From positions 1 to 64,000 of the forward strand of contig JAEEVK010000004.1 of the NCBI GenBank assembly GCA_016287095.1: a stretch of 64,000 bases of DNA. The letters are read 5' to 3'. The stretch comes from Lachnospiraceae bacterium. GTDB lineage: Bacteria > Bacillota > Clostridia > Lachnospirales > Lachnospiraceae. Of this stretch, positions 12,733-21,727 are shown one piece after another. Below the pieces are notes generated by a model. The model did no database searches, was not told the DNA's origin, and saw nothing but the letters and a program-made list of their open reading frames with translations. Position 1 is the first letter of the stretch. Each line of letters starts with the position of its first letter. The translations under genes were made by a program, and so were the position numbers.

Positions 12733-12872
12733 ATAATTGTTCAGAAATATTATTTTATAAATAATATCTAGTAAATAATATTTCAAAACATTACAAACAG
12801 AGTCCGACTTAACCGGAAAAAGCCGGACAGGAACTACCGCAGTTTTATCTGCAGAAAGGATAGGTACATCTT

Positions 12873-13595
12873 ATGGCAAAAAAAGCAGCAGACAATGACA
12901 GGGTAAAAAGACCCATCACGGTGGAGGATCACAAGGAACTAAACAGAAGGAACGAAGCCAAAAATATCAATGCGGTTAATGCAGCACTTGGTTTTCCTAA
13001 TGGAGATGCATTCGAAAATGACCTCACTGAAATTTTGAACAGCGACTGCGAAGAAAAGGGAGAAACCGTCGTTATCGCCCTTATCGACTTCGATAACTTC
13101 CTGCATATCAATGACGATTTCGGAAGGGAAGCAGGAGACAAAGTTCTGATCGATACCGGTCTTTACATTAAGGAAAATGCACCGAAGGATGCTAAAGTAT
13201 ATCGTATAGGCGGCGATGAATTCGGGATCATCTTTAAGGGTTTGACCGAAAGAGAGGACATCTTCTTATTCCTAAACGACCTTAAGAACAACTTTAACGT
13301 CAAGACTCCCGACGGCGCAGCACAGACCCTTACCATAGGTATGGCTACTGCATTTATAGATGCAAACCGCTATGCCGAGCTTGTAAGGAAGGCTGACGGA
13401 GCACTATATCGTGCAAAGGTACAGGGAAGAAACAAGATCCTTATGGCAAGGGAAGAAAAAATGATTCCTAAGACCAGCCACTTTACCCAGGATCAGCTTC
13501 AGCGCCTCGCGAATCTCTCCAAAAGGGAAGGCATAGGTGAAGCGATATTACTTCGGGAAGCATTGGATATGCTCCTAAAAAAATATGATATTTAA
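12873..13595 (+). CDS. GGDEF-domain (putative diguanylate cyclase) protein with C-terminal ribbon-helix-helix-like domain
   Basis: ALIDFDNFLHINDDFGREAGDKVL...YRIGGDEFGIIF (canonical GGDEF); C-terminus SHFTQDQLQRLANLSKREGIGEAILLREALDMLLKKYDI resembles RHH (CopG/Arc-like). Confidence 0.85.
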   Translation: MAKKAADNDRVKRPITVEDHKELNRRNEAKNINAVNAALGFPNGDAFENDLTEILNSDCEEKGETVVIALIDFDNFLHINDDFGREAGDKVLIDTGLYIKENAPKDAKVYRIGGDEFGIIFKGLTEREDIFLFLNDLKNNFNVKTPDGAAQTLTIGMATAFIDANRYAELVRKADGALYRAKVQGRNKILMAREEKMIPKTSHFTQDQLQRLANLSKREGIGEAILLREALDMLLKKYDI

Positions 13596-13608
13596 ATCCA
13601 ATAAAAAC

Positions 13609-13636
13609 TATAGGGCTCCGAAAAACGGAGCCCTTT
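13609..13636. terminator. Terminator between convergent genes
   Basis: GGGCTCCGaaaaaCGGAGCCCTTT hairpin. Confidence 0.7.
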
Positions 13637-13660
13637 CTAAAAACTGTTTTCTTTCCTTAA

Positions 13661-14920
13661 TTAGTCAACCAGTACCGGATCCTCATCAACCTTCCAGGGG
13701 AGACCGAACTCATTTAACATATCCATAAACGGATCGGGATCAAATTCTTCTACTGTAAATACACCGTCCCTGTCCCACTTCTTTGAGATTACAAGTGCGG
13801 TACCGATCATAGCCGGAACACCGGTGGTATAGGAGATCGCCTGTGAACCTACCTCTTTGTAGCACTCCTGATGGTCACATACATTATAAATATATACCTT
13901 CTTCTCTTTTCCGTCCTTGCGTCCGGTAAAGATACAGCCAATGTTGGTCTTTCCTACAGTCCTGGGTCCCAATGATGCGGGATCAGGCAGCAGAGCCTTT
14001 AAAAACTGAATGGGAACTATCTCCTTACCCTCAAAATTAATGGGTGAGGTAGACAGCATTCCGACATTCTCCAGACACTTCATGTGAGTCAGATAGCTCT
14101 GTCCGAATGTCATAAAGAAACGGATCCTCTTTACACCGGGGATGTTTTTAGCCAGGGACTCTATCTCCTCATGATGCAGAAGGTACATATCCTTCATGCC
14201 TACGCCCTCAAAGTTGTACTCCCTCTTTATCTCCATGGGCTTGGTCTCTACCCAGTGACCGTTCTCCCAGTATGAGCCGTTAGCCGATACCTCGCGGAGA
14301 TTGATCTCCGGATTAAAGTTTGTAGCAAAAGGATATCCGTGATCACCGCCGTTGCAGTCCAGGATATCAATAGTATCTATCTCATCAAAATAATGCTTCA
14401 GAGCATAAGCTGAAAATACACTTGTTACACCGGGATCAAAACCGCTGCCGAGAAGTCCTGTGATACCTGCAGCCTTGAATCTGTCCTGATATGCCCACTG
14501 CCATGAATAATCAAAGTATGCGGTAAAGCCTTTCTCTTTGCATCTCTTCTCATATATTGCACGCCACTCGGGATCATCCGTATCCTCGGGCTCATAGTTT
14601 GCGGTATCAATATAATCCACCTTGCACTCCAGGCATGCATCCATAATGGTCAGATCCTGGTAGGGAAGAGCAACATTAAGTACTGCATCAGGCTTATACT
14701 CATTGATAAGAGCTACCAGTTCATCCTTAGAATCCGCATTTACCTTTGCGGTAGTGATAACGGTATCTGTCTTGGGCTCAAGCTTTTCCTTTAAGGCATC
14801 ACATTTAGACTTTGTACGGCTTGCAATACAAAGCTCTGTAAACACCTTACTGTTCTGACAACATTTTGAGATGGCAACCTGTGCCACACCGCCGCAACCA
14901 ATAACCAATAATCTGCTCAT
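13661..14920 (-). CDS. Carboxynorspermidine/carboxyspermidine dehydrogenase (saccharopine dehydrogenase family)
   Basis: MSRLLVIGCGGVAQVAISKCCQN, LLGSGFDPGVTSVFSAYALKHYFDEI, NCGGDHGYPFATNFNPEINLREV-type motifs; cluster context. Confidence 0.9.
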   Translation of the reverse strand: MSRLLVIGCGGVAQVAISKCCQNSKVFTELCIASRTKSKCDALKEKLEPKTDTVITTAKVNADSKDELVALINEYKPDAVLNVALPYQDLTIMDACLECKVDYIDTANYEPEDTDDPEWRAIYEKRCKEKGFTAYFDYSWQWAYQDRFKAAGITGLLGSGFDPGVTSVFSAYALKHYFDEIDTIDILDCNGGDHGYPFATNFNPEINLREVSANGSYWENGHWVETKPMEIKREYNFEGVGMKDMYLLHHEEIESLAKNIPGVKRIRFFMTFGQSYLTHMKCLENVGMLSTSPINFEGKEIVPIQFLKALLPDPASLGPRTVGKTNIGCIFTGRKDGKEKKVYIYNVCDHQECYKEVGSQAISYTTGVPAMIGTALVISKKWDRDGVFTVEEFDPDPFMDMLNEFGLPWKVDEDPVLVD

Positions 14921-14935
14921 CTTATTTACCCCTCC

Positions 14936-15790
14936 TTAATCTTCTTCTTCCTCTAACATATCTTCAACATATTTCGGCAGCATGAACGCTCCCTGATGAA
15001 GGTTTGTTGTATAATACCAGGTCTTTATCTTCCTGTCATTCCATCTCTTTGCATCCAGGTCGGTCAACGGATGATACTTCTTTGACACGAAACCGAAAAG
15101 CCAATATCCCGAAGCACAAGTCGGAATATGCGCCTGATAAACACGGCTTATAGGGAAGCTGTGGCTTGCCTTCCTGTGCATAGCCCTGCAGGTATCCTCA
15201 TCCTCATCATAGAAAGGACTGCCGTGCTGGTATACCATGATACCGTCATCTCTTAAAGCCCTGAAGCAGTTTCCGTAAAACTCTTTTGTAAAAAGTCCCG
15301 CGGTATGTCCTAACGGATCAATGGCATCATTTATTATAAGATCATATACTCCAAGCTTATCTCTCAAAAATCTTAAGCCGTCCCTGTTATAAACCTTAAC
15401 TCTCGGGTCCTCAAGACCTCTGGCATTATCCGGGAAAAACTCCTTACACACAGAGATAAACACATCATCGGGCTCTACAACATCTATCTGTTTTATTTCA
15501 TCATAATATGAAAGCTCTCTGGCTACTCCGCCGTCACCTCCACCGATGACAAGTACCTTTTCAACATTCGGATGAACAGCCATCGGGACATGAACTATCA
15601 TCTCATCATAAGTGAACTCGTCCTTTTCAGAAAAAACGATGCTTCCGTCCGAGCTTATAAATCTGCCGAACTCCTCGGATTCAAATACATCCAGCCTCTG
15701 AAAATCAGTCTGTTCACCAAATAAATGCTTTTCAATTTTAACCGACAGTTTTACTTTATCGGTATGGAATTCAGAAAACCAGAGCTCCAT
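14936..15790 (-). CDS. speE: Spermidine synthase-like aminopropyltransferase
   Basis: VLVIGGGDGGVARELSYY, LIINDAIDPLGHTAGLFTKEFYGNCFRAL. Confidence 0.85.
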   Translation of the reverse strand: MELWFSEFHTDKVKLSVKIEKHLFGEQTDFQRLDVFESEEFGRFISSDGSIVFSEKDEFTYDEMIVHVPMAVHPNVEKVLVIGGGDGGVARELSYYDEIKQIDVVEPDDVFISVCKEFFPDNARGLEDPRVKVYNRDGLRFLRDKLGVYDLIINDAIDPLGHTAGLFTKEFYGNCFRALRDDGIMVYQHGSPFYDEDEDTCRAMHRKASHSFPISRVYQAHIPTCASGYWLFGFVSKKYHPLTDLDAKRWNDRKIKTWYYTTNLHQGAFMLPKYVEDMLEEEED

Positions 15791-15800
15791 TTATCTTACC

Positions 15801-17252
15801 TCATTTCTCAAGTACCTGCAGATACTCCATGTACGGATCCTGGGTACCCTGCATGGAGCAGCCCTTCTCCTTAGCGTACATGATGTATTCTATAATATCG
15901 TCAGTTATCAGCTCGCCGGGAGCCAGTATCGGTATTCCGGGGGGATAACACATAACAAATTCACTGCATATCCTGCCTGCAGTCTCCGCTATCGGAAGTG
16001 CAGTCTTATCTGAATAAAATGCCTTTTGAGGTGAAACGCAAACCTTCGGTGCAATATATTCTGCTGCCATAAGGGATGCCGGATCCTTGGAGTAGAGTCT
16101 CTTTATATCCGCCAGTGCTCCAACCAGACGCTCTATATCCTGTATCCTGTCACCTATGGAAATATATGCGAGGATATTTGCTATATCACCAAACTCTATC
16201 TGGATATCATACTCATCTCTCAAAAGGTCATAAACCTCAATACCGGCAAGTCCGATATCCCTCGTATATACGGAAAGCTTGGTTACATCAAAATCATAAA
16301 TACTCTTTCCGTTTACTATCTCTGCTCCATATGCGTAATAACCGCCGATGGAATTGATCTCTGCACGTGCATACTCGGCCATTTCCTTAACCTTACTGAA
16401 GGACTCCGCTCCGCGAAGTGCCAGATTTCTTCTTGAAATATCAAGACTTGAAAGGAGCAGATACGAAGCACTTGTTGTCTGGGTAAGATTGATGATCTGA
16501 GCCACATATTCCCAGTTTACTGTCTTATTTACCAAAAGCAGCGAACTCTGTGTCAAGCTTCCGCCCGACTTATGCATCGATACCGAAGCCATATCTGCAC
16601 CGGCTTCCATCGCAGAAACCGGCAGGCTCTTTTCAAAATAAAGATGTGTTCCGTGAGCCTCATCAACCAGACAGAGCATCTTATTGTCATGAGCCAGCTT
16701 AACTATTCCTCTTAAGTCAGAACATATGCCATAGTAAGTAGGATTATTTACAAAAACACAAACCGCATCGGGATTTTCCTTTATCGCCTTTTCAAGTTCC
16801 TCGAGTTCCATCCCTAAAGCTATACCCAGCTTTTTGTCTACCTCTGGATTAACATATACCGGTACCGCACCGCAGAGCACCAGAGCATTTATTACACTCT
16901 TATGCACATTTCTCGGAAGGATGATCTTGTCTCCCGCACGGCAGGCTGTCAGTACCATCGCCTGGACCGCAGATGTGGTTCCGCCTACCATAAAGAAGGA
17001 ATGGTCAGCACCGAATGCCTCTGCTGCCAGCTCCTCAGCCTCCTTTATAACGGACATGGGATGGCAGAGATTATCCAGGGGCTTCATGGAGTTTACATCC
17101 AGGTTTACGCACTTCTCTCCTAAAAGCTCCTTAAGCTCGGGGTTTCCTCTTCCGCGCTTATGTCCCGGAACATCAAAGGGAACTATTCTCTGTTTTCTAA
17201 ACTTCTCCAGTGCCTCATACACCGGAGCATGCTTTTGTGCTTCTATATTCAT
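15801..17252 (-). CDS. speA: Orn/Lys/Arg decarboxylase, probable arginine decarboxylase
   Basis: PLP fold I: VPGHKRGRGNPELKE, CLVDEAHGTHLYF, ADMASVSMHKSGGSLTQSSLLLV; co-located with aguA/aguB. Confidence 0.85.
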   Translation of the reverse strand: MNIEAQKHAPVYEALEKFRKQRIVPFDVPGHKRGRGNPELKELLGEKCVNLDVNSMKPLDNLCHPMSVIKEAEELAAEAFGADHSFFMVGGTTSAVQAMVLTACRAGDKIILPRNVHKSVINALVLCGAVPVYVNPEVDKKLGIALGMELEELEKAIKENPDAVCVFVNNPTYYGICSDLRGIVKLAHDNKMLCLVDEAHGTHLYFEKSLPVSAMEAGADMASVSMHKSGGSLTQSSLLLVNKTVNWEYVAQIINLTQTTSASYLLLSSLDISRRNLALRGAESFSKVKEMAEYARAEINSIGGYYAYGAEIVNGKSIYDFDVTKLSVYTRDIGLAGIEVYDLLRDEYDIQIEFGDIANILAYISIGDRIQDIERLVGALADIKRLYSKDPASLMAAEYIAPKVCVSPQKAFYSDKTALPIAETAGRICSEFVMCYPPGIPILAPGELITDDIIEYIMYAKEKGCSMQGTQDPYMEYLQVLEK

Positions 17253-17290
17253 AACAGGTTGCAGGCCTTTCTAAATAGTTTTAGTTCAGC

Positions 17291-17318
17291 AAAAAAGGAC
17301 AGATGATAACATCTGTCC
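17291..17318 (-). terminator. Intrinsic terminator upstream of speA
   Basis: Minus strand GGACAGATG-TTAT-CATCTGTCC-TTTTTT. Confidence 0.8.
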
Positions 17319-17505
17319 TGAAATCCTATCTTACGATAAACTACCACAGCGCCAAAGGATAACCTAAAGCTGCACGTATTGACCTATTCAGAAGCGATGT
17401 TACCTAATGTGGCCTTTCGCCACCCGCGGCAGTCGCCCCGCCTGTCCGTATGGGCTTAACCAAAATGGTGGGCAATGTGCATGAATAGTTTGGTAATTCA
17501 TGTGG
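17297..17505 (-). ncRNA. Structured leader RNA / riboswitch-like or stand-alone ncRNA, class unassigned
   Basis: Own promoter and terminator with stable hairpins between (GUGGC-GAAAG-GCCAC; CAGC..AGG-UUAU-CCU..GCUG); no good ORF. Confidence 0.6.
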
Positions 17506-17510
17506 AAAAT

Positions 17511-17539
17511 AATATATCATAGTAGTAACAAAAATGCAA
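17511..17539 (-). promoter_or_regulatory. Promoter of the speA leader RNA
   Basis: Minus strand TTGCAT (17539-17534)-17 bp-TATATT (17516-17511). Confidence 0.65.
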
Positions 17540-17549
17540 GGACTTTTTC

Positions 17550-18386
17550 TTATTCAATAACCCTTTTATACCAGCGGCCTTCGTTGTCCTTTACTGTCTT
17601 TATAAACCTGTCAGCTTCATCTGTTACTTCTTCAATTATATCGGTATCGATATTGTGTCCGCAGTTTGAGTAAACAACGAGCTTGCAATGAGGCAGGCAC
17701 TCTGCGGTACGCATCATCAGCTCCATCTTGCTGATGGGATCCTCCGTGCCTCCGATAAGCAGAGTCGGTACCTGGATTTTCTTCAGTTCTTCACAGAGTC
17801 TTTCTTCGGTCTTAAGTCCCATCAAAGGCCTGCCGTAGTCTATGGCCTGTTCTCTTGGATCAGGTGTCTTACTGTTATCACGGATATGGTCTGCTCTTAT
17901 CTTACGCCTCAAAACTCTTGCGGGATCGTTATCTATCTCGGGATCGAAGGGCGGAGGACATTTGATGATACCCTGCTCAAGCATCTGCCTGTATGACATG
18001 GTACCCTCTTTCAGGCTGTGGGGACCTGCCACTACAGCTATAAATGATTCAACCCTGTCCTGATGTCTCAGCATCAGATGCCAGCCCACGCCTGCACCAT
18101 GGGATGCCCCCATATATATAAACTTCTTTATACCCAGAGCATCTGCCACTCTTACCACATCGTCAGCGAAAACATTGTACCAGTCTTCGCCATAATCCTC
18201 TTCCACATATGAAGACGGAGCAAAGCCTCTCAAAGTGATGCAGAAAACATGGTACCCCATCTCTGCCATTTTCTGCTGCATGCCCTTTGGATAAAATCCT
18301 ACCTGTGCAGAAAGAATATAATTATCTCCCTGGCCGTATTCTTCATAAAATAATTTCAGGTTTTCTTCTATATTTATATACCCCAT
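17550..18386 (-). CDS. Alpha/beta hydrolase
   Basis: FIYMGASHGAGVGWHLMLRH nucleophile elbow, PTLLIGGTEDPIS, NCGHNID. Confidence 0.85.
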   Translation of the reverse strand: MGYINIEENLKLFYEEYGQGDNYILSAQVGFYPKGMQQKMAEMGYHVFCITLRGFAPSSYVEEDYGEDWYNVFADDVVRVADALGIKKFIYMGASHGAGVGWHLMLRHQDRVESFIAVVAGPHSLKEGTMSYRQMLEQGIIKCPPPFDPEIDNDPARVLRRKIRADHIRDNSKTPDPREQAIDYGRPLMGLKTEERLCEELKKIQVPTLLIGGTEDPISKMELMMRTAECLPHCKLVVYSNCGHNIDTDIIEEVTDEADRFIKTVKDNEGRWYKRVIE

Positions 18387-18427
18387 ACTGTCTCTCTTTC
18401 CTATTAAATAATTGTTGACGTATGATC

Positions 18428-19981
18428 TTAAATATCAGAGTTATATATCAGTCCGGAAATTACCTCCGGTATGCACGATACCGTATCGCCTGCTATCATG
18501 CTTATCGAATTGGTCTTTTGCTGAGCGAACTCACCGGCTTTTCCATTAATAAAAGCTGCTATCGCAGTAGCAAGTGTATGATCAGGAATATTTTTATTAT
18601 TTACGGAGCTGATCAACTCAGGCATAAAAGAACATACTGCCGATAAAATACCCGAGAGCACATCTCCGCTCCCTGCAGTAGCCATACCTGCACAGCCTGC
18701 ATCAACAATATAAGTTCTTACTCCGTCCGTGACTATAGTTGACGGTCCCTTAAGCAGTAAAACCACACCGGCATCTAATGCATAGTCTTCGGCATGTTTT
18801 ACGGGATTACTCAAAATCTCTTCCTTTGACAGCCCTGTCAGTCTTTCAAACTCTTTAATATGCGGAGTGAGCACCACCTTGCCCTGTGCCCTGCGCAACA
18901 GCTCCCTGTCCAGCTTTGACAGCACATTTAATCCGTCGGCATCAACTATCAAAGTACCGGTATATTCCTTTAACAGATATTCCAGGCATTTTGATATCTC
19001 TGGACTTATACCGATGCCCATGCCAAAGGCAACCGTTTTTACATTGGATATAAGGCTTTTTATCTCTTCTTCGACAAAAACCAGCTCGCCATCGTCGTCA
19101 GAGAGCGGTGATACCGTACTCTCAAGTATCAGCGGTAATAAATCATGATATAAGGAATTTGGCAGACCTATCTTCACCACTCCTGCTCCCGATCTCATAG
19201 CCGCATTGGCCATAGCAGCCAGTCTCAGGGCACCGCTGTATTTCCTGGAGCCTCCGATGATAGCCGTATATCCGTATGTTCCCTTGTTTGAAAAATTGGA
19301 ACGCTCCGTAAAATATGGCTTTATATCCTCGGCTGTTATCAGATAATACGGTTTCTGTATCGGCCGGATCCCAATGTCACAGTTTATCTTTTGCTTCATG
19401 ACATCCTTAGCCATATTTAAAAAATGTCCGGGTTTAAAGCTTCCTATGGAAACAGTGACATCTGATCTCACACATATACTTCCCGGTCCTACCATACCGG
19501 AGTCCCCGTTTAGTCCGCTGTTTATATCTACAGCAACTACATATGCACCGCTGTTGTTTATCTTTTCAACAGCTTCCCGGGCCTTGCCTTTTACCTCTCC
19601 TCTGAAACCCGTCCCAAAGATGCAGTCAACAACAGTCGCAAATCCGCTTAGATCGTCTGTATCCTCAAAATACCTGACTGAAACAGCATCGCCGTTTTCT
19701 TTTAAGCATCTGTCATAATAATATCTGCCGTCCTCAGAAAACCGGTCTTCCAGCAAAATAAGAGTACATTCCGTTCCGGCTTTAGCCAGCAGGTCAGCCA
19801 GTACATAGCCATCCCCGGCATTATTCCCGACACCGCACACTATCCCAACGGGCGCCTTCCATTCGACACTTTCATATATGGCTTTCCCCGCTCTGTACAT
19901 GAGCTCTTTTCCGGAAATCCCGCCCGATATGGTTGCTGCGTCACTCCTTCTCATCGTTTCTACAGATAAAATATCTTTCAC
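18428..19981 (-). CDS. nnr: Bifunctional NAD(P)H-hydrate epimerase / ADP-dependent dehydratase
   Basis: N-terminal YjeF domain (GVGNNAGDGYVLA), C-terminal carbohydrate kinase-like (GCAGMATAGSGDVLSGILSA). Confidence 0.9.
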   Translation of the reverse strand: MKDILSVETMRRSDAATISGGISGKELMYRAGKAIYESVEWKAPVGIVCGVGNNAGDGYVLADLLAKAGTECTLILLEDRFSEDGRYYYDRCLKENGDAVSVRYFEDTDDLSGFATVVDCIFGTGFRGEVKGKAREAVEKINNSGAYVVAVDINSGLNGDSGMVGPGSICVRSDVTVSIGSFKPGHFLNMAKDVMKQKINCDIGIRPIQKPYYLITAEDIKPYFTERSNFSNKGTYGYTAIIGGSRKYSGALRLAAMANAAMRSGAGVVKIGLPNSLYHDLLPLILESTVSPLSDDDGELVFVEEEIKSLISNVKTVAFGMGIGISPEISKCLEYLLKEYTGTLIVDADGLNVLSKLDRELLRRAQGKVVLTPHIKEFERLTGLSKEEILSNPVKHAEDYALDAGVVLLLKGPSTIVTDGVRTYIVDAGCAGMATAGSGDVLSGILSAVCSFMPELISSVNNKNIPDHTLATAIAAFINGKAGEFAQQKTNSISMIAGDTVSCIPEVISGLIYNSDI

Positions 19982-20002
19982 TTTTTCCGACTCCGATGTT
20001 AT

Positions 20003-21655
20003 TTATAGTTTTCCAAGTGCATGCCTTGCCGCTATCATGCCAAATGTATAGCATCTGCCAAGGGACAGACCTGTCTGGTGGAAAGGATAATCCGCTCCTC
20101 CGTAGAACGGGCCTCCAAGATTGCCTACACAGTAAAGTCCCGGTATTATGTCCCCTTCACTGTTCAGTGCCTGACCGTTTTCGTTTACCACAACGCCTGA
20201 AACCTCTGCGGATACACGGATATGTTTTCTTGCTCCCCAGAAAGGTGCTTTCTCTATCTTATGCATGTATTTTGCAGGCTTTCCAAAATCTGTATCACAG
20301 CCCTTGTCACAGAGCTCATTATACCTGTCTATGGATGCCTTCATCTTATCATACGGTATATCAAGTTCTTTAGCCAGCTGCTCCAGGGTGTCACATTTAT
20401 GCAGGTCTATCAGGTTTTTAAATACTCCCTGAGGATTTTCTACCGCTCCGGGTATAAATTTCTGCATCACTTGAGGCGGTACCTTTCCGCTCACGAATTC
20501 ATCTACGGGCCAGTCCATATAGCTGTCGTCATATATTGTACAGTACCATCCCTTTGAGCCCTTTTCCTTATGCTCCTCATCCAGCATACTTCCCTTATAT
20601 GAGGGCTGATATTTCAGGATGTTTCCCATATATACAAAGCCGGTATACTCATTCGTGAAACGCTCGCCGTTCATATTAAGATACAGAAAAGGTTCCTCCC
20701 ACATGAGAGCCGAGTCAAAGTCGTGCATCATCTTGGTATGGCCGAGATTTTCCATCCTTGCACCCGCACTCATGGCAAGTACATGCCCGTCTCCGGTCTT
20801 TCCGAACTGTTTTTTATCAAACTCATCTATGTCCGGACACCAGTGTTTAACCATTGCAGAATTATTGGTATAATCACCGGTAGCAAGGATTACCGCTTTT
20901 GAAGCATTGAATCTTATATATTTCCCGTCTGCATTCTTTCCTATGACTCCGGCTACTCTACCGTTTTCCACAACAAGTTTTACCGCAGGTGTTGAGAAAT
21001 AAGTCTCCAGATCAGGATTCTTTGCTTTTACGTTTTCCAGTATGTTTTTAAGTGCATTGCCTACATTAAGTGGCTTGGGTCCTACCCAGGGAGCCCAGAA
21101 ATAACAATGATCGTCACCATACTCGTAGCTGTTTTCCCTGTCCTTCCAGGTACCTGTAAAATCACCGCTGGTGCTGATGAAAGCACAGAGTTTATCTCCG
21201 TCATTAAGGAGTTTAGCACTTTCGGTATTGCTGTCTACCTTACTTCCATCACCGTATTCAGTCTCTTTTGTAAAGCCTCCGCGGTTCCAGAACCACATCA
21301 TGGCTTCTTCAGAATAATCTGCATATGCTCTGAGCTGTTTTACATCCGCTCTCCAGTCGCAGAGTCCGTTTGTATGATGTATCCACTTTGCTATACCCGC
21401 TTCGGTAGAACGTGACTTTATGATAGCCGATCCGCAGTTACCCTGGGATACGACACCGCATTCCTTCTGTAAAAGAGCTACCTTTGCTCCCAGCTCTGCT
21501 GCCCATCCTGCTGCAGGTACGCCTGATGCACCGGCTCCTACTACCACTATATCAAAATCCAGCACCTCATCGGGTGTTATATCCTTTAACTCACAGACTG
21601 AAGCTGCTACCTCACTCTCGCTTAATCCATTTGGGATCATGCTTAAATTGCTCAT
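20003..21655 (-). CDS. FAD-dependent oxidoreductase (fumarate reductase flavoprotein-like)
   Basis: FDIVVVGAGASGVPAAGWAAELGAKVALLQK, C-terminal YCVGNLGGPFYGGADYPFHQTGLSLGRCYTFG. Confidence 0.85.
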   Translation of the reverse strand: MSNLSMIPNGLSESEVAASVCELKDITPDEVLDFDIVVVGAGASGVPAAGWAAELGAKVALLQKECGVVSQGNCGSAIIKSRSTEAGIAKWIHHTNGLCDWRADVKQLRAYADYSEEAMMWFWNRGGFTKETEYGDGSKVDSNTESAKLLNDGDKLCAFISTSGDFTGTWKDRENSYEYGDDHCYFWAPWVGPKPLNVGNALKNILENVKAKNPDLETYFSTPAVKLVVENGRVAGVIGKNADGKYIRFNASKAVILATGDYTNNSAMVKHWCPDIDEFDKKQFGKTGDGHVLAMSAGARMENLGHTKMMHDFDSALMWEEPFLYLNMNGERFTNEYTGFVYMGNILKYQPSYKGSMLDEEHKEKGSKGWYCTIYDDSYMDWPVDEFVSGKVPPQVMQKFIPGAVENPQGVFKNLIDLHKCDTLEQLAKELDIPYDKMKASIDRYNELCDKGCDTDFGKPAKYMHKIEKAPFWGARKHIRVSAEVSGVVVNENGQALNSEGDIIPGLYCVGNLGGPFYGGADYPFHQTGLSLGRCYTFGMIAARHALGKL

Positions 21656-21698
21656 GATTGTCTATCCTTCCAATTTTTATTATTCACTATCTCAAAAT

Positions 21699-21727
21699 GT
21701 GTCAAACAGAACCGTCCCTTTTGACAC
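21699..21727. repeat. Small inverted-repeat element, copy 1
   Basis: GTGTCAAA-cagaaccgtccct-TTTGACAC; same core as 45451-45483. Confidence 0.7.

Noticed and set aside
17297-17505. SRP RNA, 6S, tmRNA or known riboswitch
   Set aside because: No GGAAGCAGC SRP tetraloop region, no tmRNA tag or tRNA-like ends, no recognised riboswitch core; left unassigned.
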